Source: Erythrophleum ivorense (Eukaryota > Streptophyta > Magnoliopsida > Fabales > Fabaceae). From it: a DNA stretch of 64,000 nucleotides. The notes under the pieces are model-generated. The model made no database searches, was not told the origin of the DNA, and saw nothing but the letters and a program-made list of their open reading frames with translations. The position numbers were made by a program, and so were the translations under genes. The stretch is taken from the NCBI GenBank assembly GCA_026724425.1, contig JAIUCV010000007.1:25434484-25498483 (forward strand). The letters run 5' to 3'. Of this stretch, positions 1-11,338 are shown one piece after another (the stretch's first letter is position 1; every line of letters begins with the position of its first letter).

Positions 1-1451
1 TCGAGCCTCAAGCTTATTTTTTATGCCTAGCTTAAACCAAGCTAAGCATCAAGCCGAGGTGAAACTTGGCTCGAGCCAACCTGTGTGCACAAAGGGTTAT
101 TAATTAAGAAGTAAAACAAATAACTCTCTCTAATTGTCTAATAGAGCTTAACATAACTATTACACATTAACATTTGCTTTTTTACAAAAGAACACAATAC
201 TACTATCCTTTGTGAAGTAGTGATTGTGAAAATACCTCACATTTAAAATAGAGAGAAGGCTTGAATATATTGAATGGTAAAATTAGTCAATTTGAAATAG
301 AGAGAAAATTATAGATAACTAGAAACAATAAAATGCTTTGATGGTTTGCAAAAATTCAAAAATTAGCTTGTGATTAAAATCATATGAAGATAGGGCTTCT
401 ATGCACAAAATGTTATTGAGAAATACACCAAAAGGTTATAAACCAAGGGTTACCAAACCTAAAATTATCCAAGCATTCATAAGTAATGTAGTTTGTTATA
501 AGGAAAAATAAAGCATATTAGAAACCAAAGTTGGCACATCCAATGGAAGAAAGTAGAAAAAATACAAATGATGCCTTGACTAACACATTACATAGGATAA
601 TAGGAAGGCCAAACTTCAAATAAGCCTAGATAGCAATTAAATTGCCAAAAAGGTGTGGAAGGGTAGCAATAAAGCAAAATTTAGATAAAAGAAAAAATAG
701 TAAAAGGTTGGATGTGACCATACCATAAACAATACACTGATAGCAAGAAAGAACATGAAAATAATCACCAAATGCAAAGCCAAAAAGTAAGAAAGAAGAA
801 GAAGAAAAAGAAAATGAAGAAGAAGAAAACCTATCAAGATTTAGCGAGGGACCCACTAACACAATTTTAGCTAACTAAGTTTTGACTCTCAACACCTCTT
901 GCAAGAAGCAAACTCGAAAGGGGCAAAATCAAATGCTAAGGTGTTTCGATAACTCTATACAATGACTCTAAACAAGGCTCAACAATGGCTCTTTTGGACA
1001 CTACCTTCCATGCTGTGACTCTCGAGAACTGTCAACAATGCTAAGGTCAATGATGCTCTCAATGGGGAAATGAGTGGCAAGAAATTAGAAATGATAGGGA
1101 AGAGGGTAGACATTGGAAATAAGAGAAAGAGAGAAGAGCTTCATCCACGAGCTTTAGTAGTCTAGGGAAATTAAGGCATTTAGTTAAGGACTGTAGAAGT
1201 GAAATGAAGAGAGGCAAGGAGAAAATTTCTTTTAAAATTTTATTTATTTTGCAATAGATTTAATGTCATCAATCTACTTTTAAATTTTAATAAAAGACAT
1301 GGGTGTCACTAATTTGTTGCTAAATGTACAATTTCATGAAAATGGGATGATTTTATCCTTTATTGCTAATTTTGTTGCTAAATGAGTATTTTAGATATAG
1401 AAGTAGTTTTTGTTACTAATTTCCATTAACAACAGCATTTTTCTAGTAGTG
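1..1451. mobile_element. Remnant of a non-autonomous CACTA (En/Spm) transposon, one terminus at 1451
   Basis: The stretch ends at 1441-1451 with TTCTAGTAGTG. Read on the other strand this is CACTACTAGAA, the canonical start of a CACTA element. Just inside it lie subterminal repeats: TTGTTGCTAAATG at 1314-1326 and again at 1372-1384, and a related TGTTACTAAT at 1411-1420. Such short repeats near the ends are the transposase binding sites known in this superfamily. No credible opposite terminus is visible, so the element probably begins left of the window. There is no coding potential: the short ORFs in 626-862 are low-complexity antisense reads of an A-rich stretch. The extent leftwards is a guess; the terminus itself is well supported. 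Confidence 0.5.
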
Positions 1452-1790
1452 TATAAGAATTTCTTACCTTATTGATATAAAGGCATGTTTTAGGGTCTAG
1501 CATAGGATGATTACCTTAGAGTTATAAAGTGAAAATAAAGACAAAAGGCTTGGCATCTTTCCACTTGATCTAACCATTTGGAATAGATCTAATCATGGGT
1601 TGAAAAGTCCACCCAACCCAATAGGCTCAGTTTGAAAAAAAGTAGATATGAGTTTGGAGAAAAATGCCTAAAAAAAACATGACTATTTAAAAAGTGCTCA
1701 AATATAAAATGGGTTAGTCTTGAGCTATTTTTCAAGCCTAGCTCATTCAGCTTGAATATTTTTTTAAAATTATTTTAAGATAAAAATAAG
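1452..1790. other. Intergenic, no gene
   Basis: No open reading frame or terminus is recognised. The stretch around 1591-1760 has a repetitive flavour (repeated gctca/agcctag words also seen at positions 1-80) and may be older repeat debris. It ends with ATAAG (1786-1790), the left target duplication of the solo LTR that follows. Confidence 0.4.
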
Positions 1791-2852
1791 TGATAAGCAT
1801 AATTTATATATACTTTATTCTCCTTAACTTGGGCATTTTAATGATTAGATATGGCTCTAAAACTTCAATTAGATAAGATTTTATCTTAAGTGGTCATTTC
1901 TATAATTTAGGAATTTATTTACAAATTATTGGTTTTTAATGCTTAAATTTATCTTAAATAATTTTTGTGAATATTCCTATTTGATTTTTCTCACTTCTTT
2001 GTGCAGAATTTTAATATGTAATTGGAGTTTTGAATAGAAAATTAAATTGAAGAAAAGCAAGAGAAGAGATGGGCCTTAAGTGTGTTAGTGTGCAATCTCA
2101 AGAGCTTCAAGAATTTCAATGGGAATTAAAGCTTGAATGAACTTTTCCATGGAACCCGCACACTCACATGAAGTCACATGATCACACACATGCATGACTC
2201 AATGAGACAAGCCACGTGGTGAGGGAGACCAATGTAAATAAGAATGTGAAGAGGGGAGCTGGATGAATAGTAATGCATTGAGCAATAAGAGATGGAAAGA
2301 AGTTGAAAGGAGGCTTGAACTGAAAGCATAATAGAGAAGAAGAAGCTCCATGTAGGAAGTTAGCAAACTTGAGCAAATGGATGAAGAAGAACCTACAGCT
2401 TGGTAAGGCTAGAAACACATTAGAAAGCCATGGGTTTTAGAGAGAAGAATAAGACATAATCAGCAAGCAAGCAACGCATAGAATGTATGGAAGAAACCTA
2501 CGAGTTTTAATGTGGCTAGAACAAACATTGAGCAACATGAAAGAAGAAGAAGATACACAAGAGTATAACTGCATGTGAAAAAGACGTGGAAAATGCATGG
2601 AAAATATGTGGAAGAATTCATGTATAAGCTGGAATGTTTGGAAGCTCCAGAACATGCAGAAACTCGAGAAGAAGCTTGCATGAGCTGGGAAGGAGGAGCT
2701 GAAGTGAGAAACACGAGCAAGGGTTGCTGCTTCTTTCATCTTCTGGACTGCATCGTGAGACCAGAAGACGCTAGATCAAGAAGCTTGGGAGCCAGAAATA
2801 AATGAAAAGGACGCTGAAGGAGCAACGTGGGCTGGATGTATGAACTAAGATG

Positions 2853-3847
2853 TGTTGGCCCAATGATCTCTCAGTCTATTTGTATTTGATAAATTCCAAA
2901 AGCCCAAGTGAAGAAAAAGCCCACCCAAGATAATTCCTTTAAGCTGCTTTTTCGTTTCTCCACTCAGACAGTATAAAAGGTTTCTTTTATAATGTCTCTA
3001 CTGTTCTGACAAGCTAAAAGTTAGAAGCTGACTCTATAACTGAGACTACATGTCTGCTCTGCTCCAAGTCAACCACTCTCTGTTTATTCAGTCATAGTAA
3101 ACATAAATCTACCTACTTCTCTATCATGATGACTGATAGAAAGGAGATGTGAAAACTTCTCTGAGCCATCTGACTGAAGCTTCACCAACTCTCTGCTGTA
3201 ACGTTCAACTGCTCTCTGGTTTTTCAGTCTCCACTACACTCAAACGGTACAGCACGAAGAAGATAAAGCAACGGCTAGTTCTTTCTATGAATATATATAT
3301 CAGTTAAAGCCACACTTGTATCTCACCACAACACATAGAAAATTCATAGCTTATTTTAGAATTTGCACATACTCTGTGTTTGGTCTATTGAGAATCTGTT
3401 CTGCAATACTAGTGCTGATCTCTGTAAGAAGCATTGAAAAGTATTGTAAGTGTGAGAAAGAAGAGAAGGCTGTATATAAGCCATTATAGTTTGTATAAGT
3501 TCTAGGTGAGCTTGAAACCTAGTGTATTCACTGTAAGAGTTGATTCAATTTAGTGGAAATCCCTTGTCATACGTCAAGGGGACTGGACGTAGGTCTTGAG
3601 GACCGAACCAGGATAAATCAGGTGTTTCTCTTCCTTACTCTTCTCTTTATCTTCCAGTCTGTGTATTAAAACCTTGTCGACAAAGTCCTCATTTGTCTCC
3701 TTGATCCGCTCTTTCCAAACACATTATCAAAGATCTTGTCAACAAGGTCTTGGTATATCTACAAGGTTTTCAGCATTACAGTTTTAACTAAGATAAATAT
3801 TTTTTAATTGAAAACACCTATTCACCCCCCTCTAGGTGCATTCTTCA
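2853..3847 (+). repeat. 5' LTR of the Sirevirus-type element
   Basis: 995 bp, starting TGTTGGCCC and ending TTCTTCA. Contains a TATA box (2972-2978), a palindrome-like pair of CTTGTCRACAA motifs at 3673-3684 and 3735-3746, and near the end a CACC...GGTG inverted pair around a C-run (about 3814-3838), commonly seen at the end of Sirevirus LTRs. It differs from the 3' LTR at seven positions (one A/C transversion, six transitions). Confidence 0.95.
2972..2978 (+). promoter_or_regulatory. LTR TATA box
   Basis: TATAAAA followed by GG, about 120 bp inside the LTR. The identical site lies at 11458-11464 in the 3' LTR. It probably sets the start of genomic RNA; no experimental start site can be read from sequence. 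Confidence 0.6.
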
Positions 3848-3849
3848 AT

Positions 3850-3861
3850 TGGTATCAGAGC
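3850..3861 (+). promoter_or_regulatory. Primer binding site, initiator tRNA-Met type
   Basis: TGGTATCAGAGC, two bases after the 5' LTR end. It is complementary to the 3' end of plant initiator tRNA-Met and is the standard copia primer site. Confidence 0.93.
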
Positions 3862-3926
3862 TGGTCTCACTGATTTTAGTGCTTAACCGCCTAGAGAAAA
3901 GATCTTTTGTTTTTGTTTGCAGAAAA

Positions 3927-5498
3927 ATGAGTCAACAACCACTTGAAGGATCTTACTTTCTTGAAGGATTCTCGACTGTCAGACCTTCATACTTCAATGG
4001 AAATCATTACACTCACTGGAAAGCTAGAATGAAAATCTACATTCAATCAACAGACTACCGAGTATGGGAAATCATGAAGAAAGGTCCAAAATTCCCTTCA
4101 AAGAAAGATGAGAAAGGAGAAGTCATCGATAAACCTAGAGATGAATGGTCAGAAGATGATATCAAGATGGTAGAAAGCAACGCTAGAGCAATCAATATTC
4201 TATATTGTGCTGTGAGTGGTCAGGAGTATGATAAGATTTCCAGCTGCGACACAGCGCAAGAAATGTGGTTGAAGCTTGAAATGACGCACGAGGGAACATC
4301 AAAAGTCAAAGAAAGTAAGATGAACATGCTGGTCTATGAGTACGAACTGTTCCATATGAAAGAAAATGAGAGTATTGAAGAAATGTTCAACAGATTTGCT
4401 AAAATTGTGGGAGATCTGAAGGCACTTGGAAAAACATACTTAAATATGGAGAAAAACTCGAAAATCTTAAGATGTCTTCCTCTCATATGGCAATCAAAGG
4501 TAGACAATCTAGAAAGCCAAAATATTGCCGCAATGCCACTTGATGAGCTTCGAGGCCATCTCATTGCCTATGAAAGAAATCATCTAAAAAGGTATGAGTT
4601 GGAGCAAAAACGAAAAGCTCTTGCTTTGCAAGTTATGACAAAAGAAGAACAAACTGTGGAAGAAGAAGGAGAAATTGACGCGCAAGATATAGCCTTCTTT
4701 TCAAAGAAATTAGAGAATTATGCCAGAAGAAAAAGGTTGATGGGAAAGCTCAGAGGTACTTCTTCAAACAATATCATAAGACGTGATGAAGCTATCAAAA
4801 ACACAATTACTTGCTATGAATGTGGCAGAAATGGTCACATAAGATCAGAATGCCCGTTCATAAGAAGAAAACCAACCAAACCATATGTCAGGAGAAAAGC
4901 TATGGCTGCCTGGAGCGATGAAGAAGAAGAGGAAGAAGTTGAAATAGAGCAAGAACTTGCAAACATGTGCTTCATGGCAACTCAAGAAACTGAGGTAACA
5001 TCTGAAACAGAAATTTCTGACTTGCAAAATGATTTTAATAATCTGTTGATAGATTTTGAAAAATTATTTTCAAAATATGAGAATCTTATTCAAATTAACT
5101 CTAGTCTAAAAGAGAATTCAAGAAAAGTGGAAGAAGAACTAGATGTTGCTGTAAAAGAAATAGATAGATTAAAAACACAAGAAAAGCTTTTAAAAAAGGA
5201 TTTAGCTAGTTTTGTAAAAGGAGAAGAAAATCTGAAGATACTGTTAGGACAGCAGAAATGTATGTTTAATAAGACTGGCTTGGGATATGACAAAAGAAAA
5301 GATGTTAAACTATATAAGAATTTCTTTGTTAAAGAAAGTAATAGCTCAAGATCTAAAGTCAAATGTTCTCATTGTAATAGATTCGGTCATGCTTGTCATA
5401 AGTGTAAAAATAAGGTTGGAAAACTGGTTTGGGTCCTAAAGAACTCTCTCTCTGCAAAGGAAACTCTCTCTAACCATAACGGACCCAAGAAAAATTAG
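3927..5498 (+). pseudogene. gag: Sirevirus-type gag (UBN2 family), ends at a premature TAG
   Basis: I start at the ATG at 3927 (MSQQPLEGSYF...), 78 bases inside the open frame that begins at the primer site. About 523 residues remain. The N-terminal half is a copia gag (UBN2-type) capsid domain with the YFNGNHYTHWKARMKIYI signature near residues 20-40. A CCHC zinc knuckle (CYECGRNGHIRSEC) lies near residue 300 and a second (CSHCNRFGHACHKC) near residue 485. Between them is an acidic, coiled-coil-prone stretch. The frame stops at TAG 5496-5498, before the protease; relatives normally continue into pol. The protease lies in a different frame (about 5516 onward), so both a stop and a frameshift separate gag from pol here. 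Confidence 0.9.
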
Positions 5499-5515
5499 GT
5501 ACCTAAGAAAACTGA

Positions 5516-8500
5516 CTTAACATACAGGTATGCTTCAAAGGAAAAATATCAAGGAATGACTGGTTCCTGGACAGCGGCTGTTCACGACACATGACAGGAG
5601 ATTACTCTAAATTCCAATCATTCACTCACAAAGATGGTGGTTCTGTTACCTTCGGTGATGGAGGTAAAGGTAAAATTATAGGCTTTGGAAAAATAAGTCT
5701 GAATGAAAATTGCTGCATTGATAATGTATGTCTTGTTATTGGTCTCAAACATAATCTGCTTAGTATTAGCCAATTGTGTGACAAAGGGTATAAGGTTGAG
5801 TTTAAATCAGTTCATTGCATAGTATCTGATAATGATAACAAAGCTATGTTTATTGGACAAAGATTTGAAAACATTTATGTTCTTACCTCTAACGATGCTA
5901 TATCTAAGAACATAACATGTCTTTCATCCATTTGCAATGATCCCTGGACTTGGCATAAGAAACTTGGACATGCAAGCATGCATATGATTTCTAAACTGTC
6001 AAAACTTGATCTTGTGAAAGGACTTCCTAAAATGGATTTTCAAAAAGATCATGTATGTGATGCATGCCAATTAGGCAAACAAACCAGATCCTCTTTCAAA
6101 ACTAAGGAGTTTGTTTCCACGTCAAGGCCACTTCAATTATTGCACATGGATCTCTTTGGTCCTTCTCAAACTCGAAGCTTTGGAGGTAAAAGTTATGCAT
6201 TTGTTATCATTGATGATTACTCTAGATTTACTTGGGTCTCATTCTTACCTCATAAGGATGAAGCTTTTAAGATATTTGAAATCTTCTGCAAAAGGGTTCA
6301 AAGAGAGCAAGGGCATTTAATTTCTAGTATTAGAAGTGATCATGGTGGAGAATTTGAAAATAAACTCTTTGAAAATTTCTGCAATGAACATGGTTTTTCT
6401 CATAATTTCTCTACTCCAAGGACTCCACAACAAAATGGAGTTGTTGAAAGAAAAAATCGTACTTTGCAAGATATGGCTAGAACTATGTTGATTGACAATG
6501 ATCTTCCTAAATATTTTTGGGCTGAGGCTATAAACACTGCTTGTTATATCTTGAATCGATGTCTCATTAGACCTATTCTTAGGAAAACTCCTTATGAACT
6601 ATGGAAAGGAAGAAAACCCAACATAGGGTACTTTCATACGTTTGGATGTAAATGTTTTATACACAATAATGGTAAAAATATGTTAGGAAAATTTGATGCT
6701 AGAAGTGATGAAGGAATCTTCCTAGGATATTCAACAACTAGCAAAGCATATAGGGTATTTAACAAAAGGACATTGGTAGTTGAAGAATCTATTCATGTAG
6801 TTTTTGATGACTCTGATCTCTCTTTGAAGAAAATGTCTAATATAGATGATGAGGAAAATACAGAACGTCTGAACAAATCTCAGAATATGAGACAGAAAGA
6901 AAATACAAATAAAAATGAAGCAGTTGACAAAATGTCCAGATCTTGTCAACAAGATCCTATACCTTGTCAACAAGATCCTAGATCTTGTCAACAAGATCCT
7001 AGATCTTGTCAACAAGATGTACTCAGAAAAGGAAAAACTTCAAATATTCCTGAAACTGTAAATGCTAATCCACCCAGTGCAGATTTGAAGCTTCCTCAAG
7101 AATGGAGGCACTCCTCATCATATCCTATGCAGTTTATAATTGGAGATCCAAATGAAGGACTTAGAACTAGAGCTTCATTCAAACAAAACAACTTAGCTCT
7201 TCTTTCTCAAATAGAGCCCAGAACTATAGAAGAAGCCCTGAAAGATGAAGACTGGACAGCTGCAATGGAAGAAGAACTTAATCAGTTTAAGAGAAATGAA
7301 GTATGGAATTTGGTAGAACCCCCTAAAAATGCTTCAGTAATAGGAACAAGATGGGTGTTTCGAAATAAGCTCAATGAACAAGGACATGTCATAAGAAATA
7401 AAGCTAGACTTGTGGCCCAAGGATACTCTCAAATGGAAGGTATTGATTTCGATGAAACTTATGCTCCAGTTACTAGACTTGAATCCATACGCATGCTTCT
7501 TGCCTATGCTTCATTCATGAAATTCAAATTATTTCAAATGAATGTTAAAAGTGCCTTCTTAAATGGATTTATTCATGAAGAAGTTTTTGTCAAACAACCT
7601 CCTGGCTTTGAGAATGAAAATATGCCCAATCATGTTTACAAACTATCAAAAGCTCTTTATGGATTAAAACAAGCTCCTAGAGCTTGGTATGAAAGGTTGA
7701 GCAATTTTTTTACTTCAACATGGGTTCATTAGAGGTAAAATTGATACCACCCTTTTCATTAGAAAGCAAGATAATGATTTACTACTTGTTCAAATTTATG
7801 TGGATGATATTATATTCGGTAGTCCTAATGAATTTCTCTGTCAAGACTTTTCTAAGCTTATGTAAGGAGAATTTGAAATGAGTATGATGGGAGAAATGAA
7901 CTTCTTCCTTGGTCTGCAAATCAAGCAAACTAGGGAAGGAAACTTTATCAATCAAACTAGATACACCAGGGAGTTAATCAAGAAATATGGCTTTGAGAAT
8001 GCAAAAGCCGTGGGTACGCCAATGTGTCCCTCATCAAACCTCGACAAAGACGAAAAAGGTGAAAATGTTGATAAAAAATTATATAGAGGTATGATTGGAT
8101 CCTTGCTTTATCTCACTGCTAGTAGACCAGACATTATTTTTAGTGTATGTAAATGTGCCAGATTTCAATCCAATCCTAAGGAATCCCACTATACTGCTGT
8201 AAAAAGAATCTTTAGATACTTGGTAGGAACTCAAGACTTTGGTTTGTGGTATCCAAGATCTAACAATTTTGAACTAGTAGGATATGCAGATGCTGATTTT
8301 GCAGGTGATAAACATGACCGAAAAAGCACTACAGGTACTTGTCAATTTCTGGGAAATGCCTTAGTATCCTGGTTCAGTAAGAAACAAAGCTCAGTAGCTT
8401 TATCAACTGTCGAAGCAGAATATATGGCAGTAGGAAGCTGTTGTTCTCAGCTCCTATGGATGAAACAACAACTAGAAGACTTTTCACTTTCATACAAGCA

Positions 8501-8741
8501 GATCCCAACATTTTGTGACAATACCAGTGCCATCTGCCTAACCAAAAATCCAGTACATCACTCTCGAACCAAGCATATCGAAGTTAAACATCACTTCATT
8601 AGAGATCATGTCCAGCAAGGAGATGTTCAGGTAAAATATATACAAACTAACTTGCAACTTGCTGATATTTTCACAAAACCTCTACTAGAAACCAGATTTT
8701 CTACATTAAGATCTCAATTAGGCATGATTAGCAATAATTAA
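5516..8741 (+). pseudogene. pol: Copia pol: protease, integrase, reverse transcriptase, RNase H; frameshifted
   Basis: The frame opens after a TGA at 5513-5515. The protease active site WFLDSGCSRHMTG is encoded at about 5561-5599 (DSG at 5570-5578). The integrase HHCC finger (HKKLGHAS ... CDACQLGK) and catalytic core (IDDYSRFTW, IRSDHGGEFEN, TPQQNGVVERKNRTL) follow. RT begins around 7300. Its motif A reads QMNVKSAFLNG, where the family has a catalytic Asp: the codon at 7541-7543 is AAT. The frame breaks in a T-run near 7708-7715. YVDD (7797-7808) and everything after are read one base out of phase. A TAA at 7862-7864 adds a nonsense codon. RNase H (YADADFAGDKHDRKSTTG, VEAEYMAV, then CDNTSAI) is intact to 8741. 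At least three lesions make it inactive. Confidence 0.93.
6940..7018 (+). repeat. 21-bp in-frame tandem repeat in the integrase-RT linker
   Basis: Four copies spaced exactly 21 bp apart (core CTTGTCAACAAG at 6942, 6963, 6984 and 7005). They encode repeated SCQQDPR-like heptads, so the reading frame is preserved. The core is nearly self-complementary and matches motifs in the LTRs and at 8808-8819. Confidence 0.9.
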
Positions 8742-9154
8742 TCTTTATATGGTTATATATCCTATCATTTAAAAAAAAAAAAAAACCCTATCGACTGGAT
8801 CAAAAATCTTGTCGACAAGATCTGAGGCCATAAAAAGTCAAATATATATATTGACCATGGTGTCTCGCGCCAAAAATACTGTTTCGTCTTCTCTCTCATT
8901 CAAACTATGGCGTATGGTTTGTATGTTCAAATCACAGTCTCTTTCCTCTGCAACATTTTGAAAAGTAGCGTACAAGGCACAAGTGTCAGAAAAACTAGCC
9001 CTTTCTTTCCCAATATTAAATTGATGACATGATGGATTAGGTTCTTCTGTGCACACCTCTCCCTATATCAGCGTCTCTTCAGTCACTTCGTCATCCCGTC
9101 CTTAATCTTCCTTGAACCCTAGCAGATAGTGTCTTCCTCATTCGGCGTCTCGAA
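8742..9154 (+). other. Spacer between pol and the third ORF
   Basis: No coding sequence. It contains an A-run at about 8771-8785 and the perfect 12-bp palindrome CTTGTCGACAAG at 8808-8819. It may carry a leader or splice acceptor for expression of the downstream ORF, but no clear signal can be proved. Confidence 0.5.
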
Positions 9155-10831
9155 ATGCCTCGCACCAAGAAGGCTGCCCAAAAATCTCCGGTGATGCAAA
9201 GCATTCCTATTTCTGACTCTGCATCCGATCCATCCTCAGCGGCAAATGCTCCTGAACAACCATCCTCTTCTCTAGTATCCACCTATTCCCGCCGTTTTAA
9301 AAAGGCTGTTCGTACCAAATCCTCCAAATCGGAACCGGTAAAACAACCTTCTTCCCCGCACTCTCCATCTCATAACTCTTCCGGTGACTCTTCTCCTACC
9401 TCGTCTCCTCAGTCCTCTCCATCCCAAACTCGACGCTCCAAACGAACCCTAAAACCTTCCTCTTCGTCAAAGGGAAAGAAATTGAAACCCGATTCTCTAG
9501 CACAAACCTCCAATGAGTCCTCTGAACCCATTCCTTCTGATTCCGGCGACTCCACTGATGCCGAAGACTTTCTGTCCCCGAAAGAAAAGGAACGATACGA
9601 ATCAAATTTTCGACGATGGTCTGTTGCCTGCGGCAGAACTATTTCATTGATCAAACTCCAGACCATTCACTGCGACATCAAAAGGCCCTTTGAAGAAATG
9701 GGTTGGGATAAAATATTAGAAATCCAGGAGAAAATCTATGAAGATCTTGTTCGACTATTTTATGCCAATCTGTCAATCATGGATGATGGCCTATCCCTAG
9801 TATCCTTCATCAAGGGACGACGTATCTTGCTTACAAAGAAAAAGCTCGGTAAGCTTTTGGGTCGATCCTTCACCGGGAATGCATATTTTTTCCAAAAATC
9901 TTGGGGAGACAACTTCCTTGTTACTTATGAAGAAGCCAGAGATTATTTAGTTGAACGACCTGATCTTCTTTCCTCCGGCCGAATAAATGGTCTGGCATTG
10001 AGTTTTGAGAGACGCATTATGGCTCACATTATCAGCACCTGTCTACTTCCTCGGTCCCGTTCCTTAGAATCTCTCAACAAACGGGATGTCTGCCTTCTTT
10101 ACTGCCTCGTTACCAGAACGCCCATCGACATTGGCACCTGGATCTTACGCTTCATGGCTGAATCAACTTCAATTTCAAATCCTTCTGCCAGTCTCCCCTA
10201 TGGTATGCTTCTTACTCGAATCTTCAGAGCTCACAAAGTCAGTCTCAAACACTATCCATCCCTTCTGGTCGACACCACCTACACCAAATGTACCTTTCAA
10301 CTAATGCACTACAGTCTTGTTAATAATCGCTGGGCACGCACTTCTGATACCACTAAAGTCCCATCCTCGCCTCCCACCTCTCCCACCGCCTCTGATCATC
10401 CCCCTGCCTCACCTCCCTCCCTACATCCCCGTGGCAAAACTCCTGTTTCCATCCCTGACCCTGCTGCTCCCTCATCCTCGGCTCTACCCTCCTCTTCTTC
10501 TCCTAACTCCCTTGATCTGTTGCATCGTATCCTTGAAGCTCAGACTTCACTTAATCATCTGTTTGTCACTTCTCTCCAAGACATTCAAGGCCACCTCCAT
10601 TAAATTTCTAATCAAATGGGAGATCTCACCACTAATCTCGGCACCATGAGGAGCCTTTTGGCAGACAGCAGTCCTCTTTCTCACCACCTTAAGGATGTCC
10701 ATAAGGAACTTCAAGCTGCAAAGACCAGTGTCAATCTTAAAGCTACTGTTCTCGATCATCGGCTTCAAGATATTGACACTGCTATCATGGACTCCCTCAA
10801 AGTGTTAAAAGCTATCTGCCGACGCCAGTAA
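9155..10831 (+). pseudogene. Third (env-like/accessory) ORF of a Sirevirus, interrupted by one TAA
   Basis: From the ATG at 9155, 482 codons run to TAA at 10601-10603. The same frame then stays open for another 75 codons to 10831, so a single nonsense change probably split one ORF of about 558 residues. Residues 1-135 are Ser/Pro/Lys-rich and basic. Residues about 145-400 match the globular 'putative plant transposon protein' region (around RPFEEMGWDKILEIQEKIYE and LVRLFYANLS). A Ser/Pro-rich linker follows, then a leucine-rich, coiled-coil-like tail lying mostly past the stop. No signal peptide or membrane span is obvious, so 'env-like' is a positional name only; the function is unknown. Confidence 0.8.
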
Positions 10832-10925
10832 TCTCCTTGGTCTTCCTCACCTTCCTGGCCAGTGATGACCATGCTGTAATTATTACTTTTTGAACTTTCA
10901 CCCTTTTTTACCTTTTGCTGTTGAC

Positions 10926-11338
10926 AAAAAAGGGGGAGAACACTCATATTATTATTTGCTGCTGATAATATTGATTAGATTTGAACAATCGTGTCTGGTT
11001 ATATTTACCAATATGTGCTGTTAATTTTGAATCTTACTAATCATACTTATTGAAGCTTATTTACTGCTGATTATATTCGCTGAATCTTATTTGATGCTGA
11101 ATATTTTTCTGATCTGGATAATGAATATATATCTGCTAATAGATACTCTTTGCTCTTAAAAAACAAATCTACATGACTTAAGGTATCTTAAGCCATTTTG
11201 ATGCTCCTACATCCGTGCTTTGATTTCTGAAAAATATTTTTAAAGGATAGCACATATTCAGGGGGAGCCTTGCCTTTTTAATTATCTGTGTAGACTTTTT
11301 TTATCACTTGGTTTTTGTCATCATCAAAAGGGGGAGAT
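10926..11338 (+). promoter_or_regulatory. Repeated polypurine tracts upstream of the 3' LTR
   Basis: Three G-rich tracts are visible: AAAAAAGGGGGAGA at 10926-10939, GGGGGAG at 11261-11267, and AAAAGGGGGAGAT at 11326-11338. The last abuts the 3' LTR and is the functional plus-strand primer. Multiple tracts are a known Sirevirus trait. The DNA between them is AT-rich and non-coding. Confidence 0.85.

Noticed and set aside
995..1010. CACTAC as the second end of the CACTA remnant
   Set aside because: Only six bases match and the adjoining sequence does not continue like the terminus at 1451.
7878..8741. A separate RT/RNase H gene
   Set aside because: It is the downstream part of pol, separated only by a one-base shift and a nonsense codon.
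9396..10768. ORFs in other frames and on the minus strand over the third ORF
   Set aside because: Shadows of the Ser/Pro-rich ORF at 9155-10831, which alone matches a known transposon protein family and is in sense orientation.
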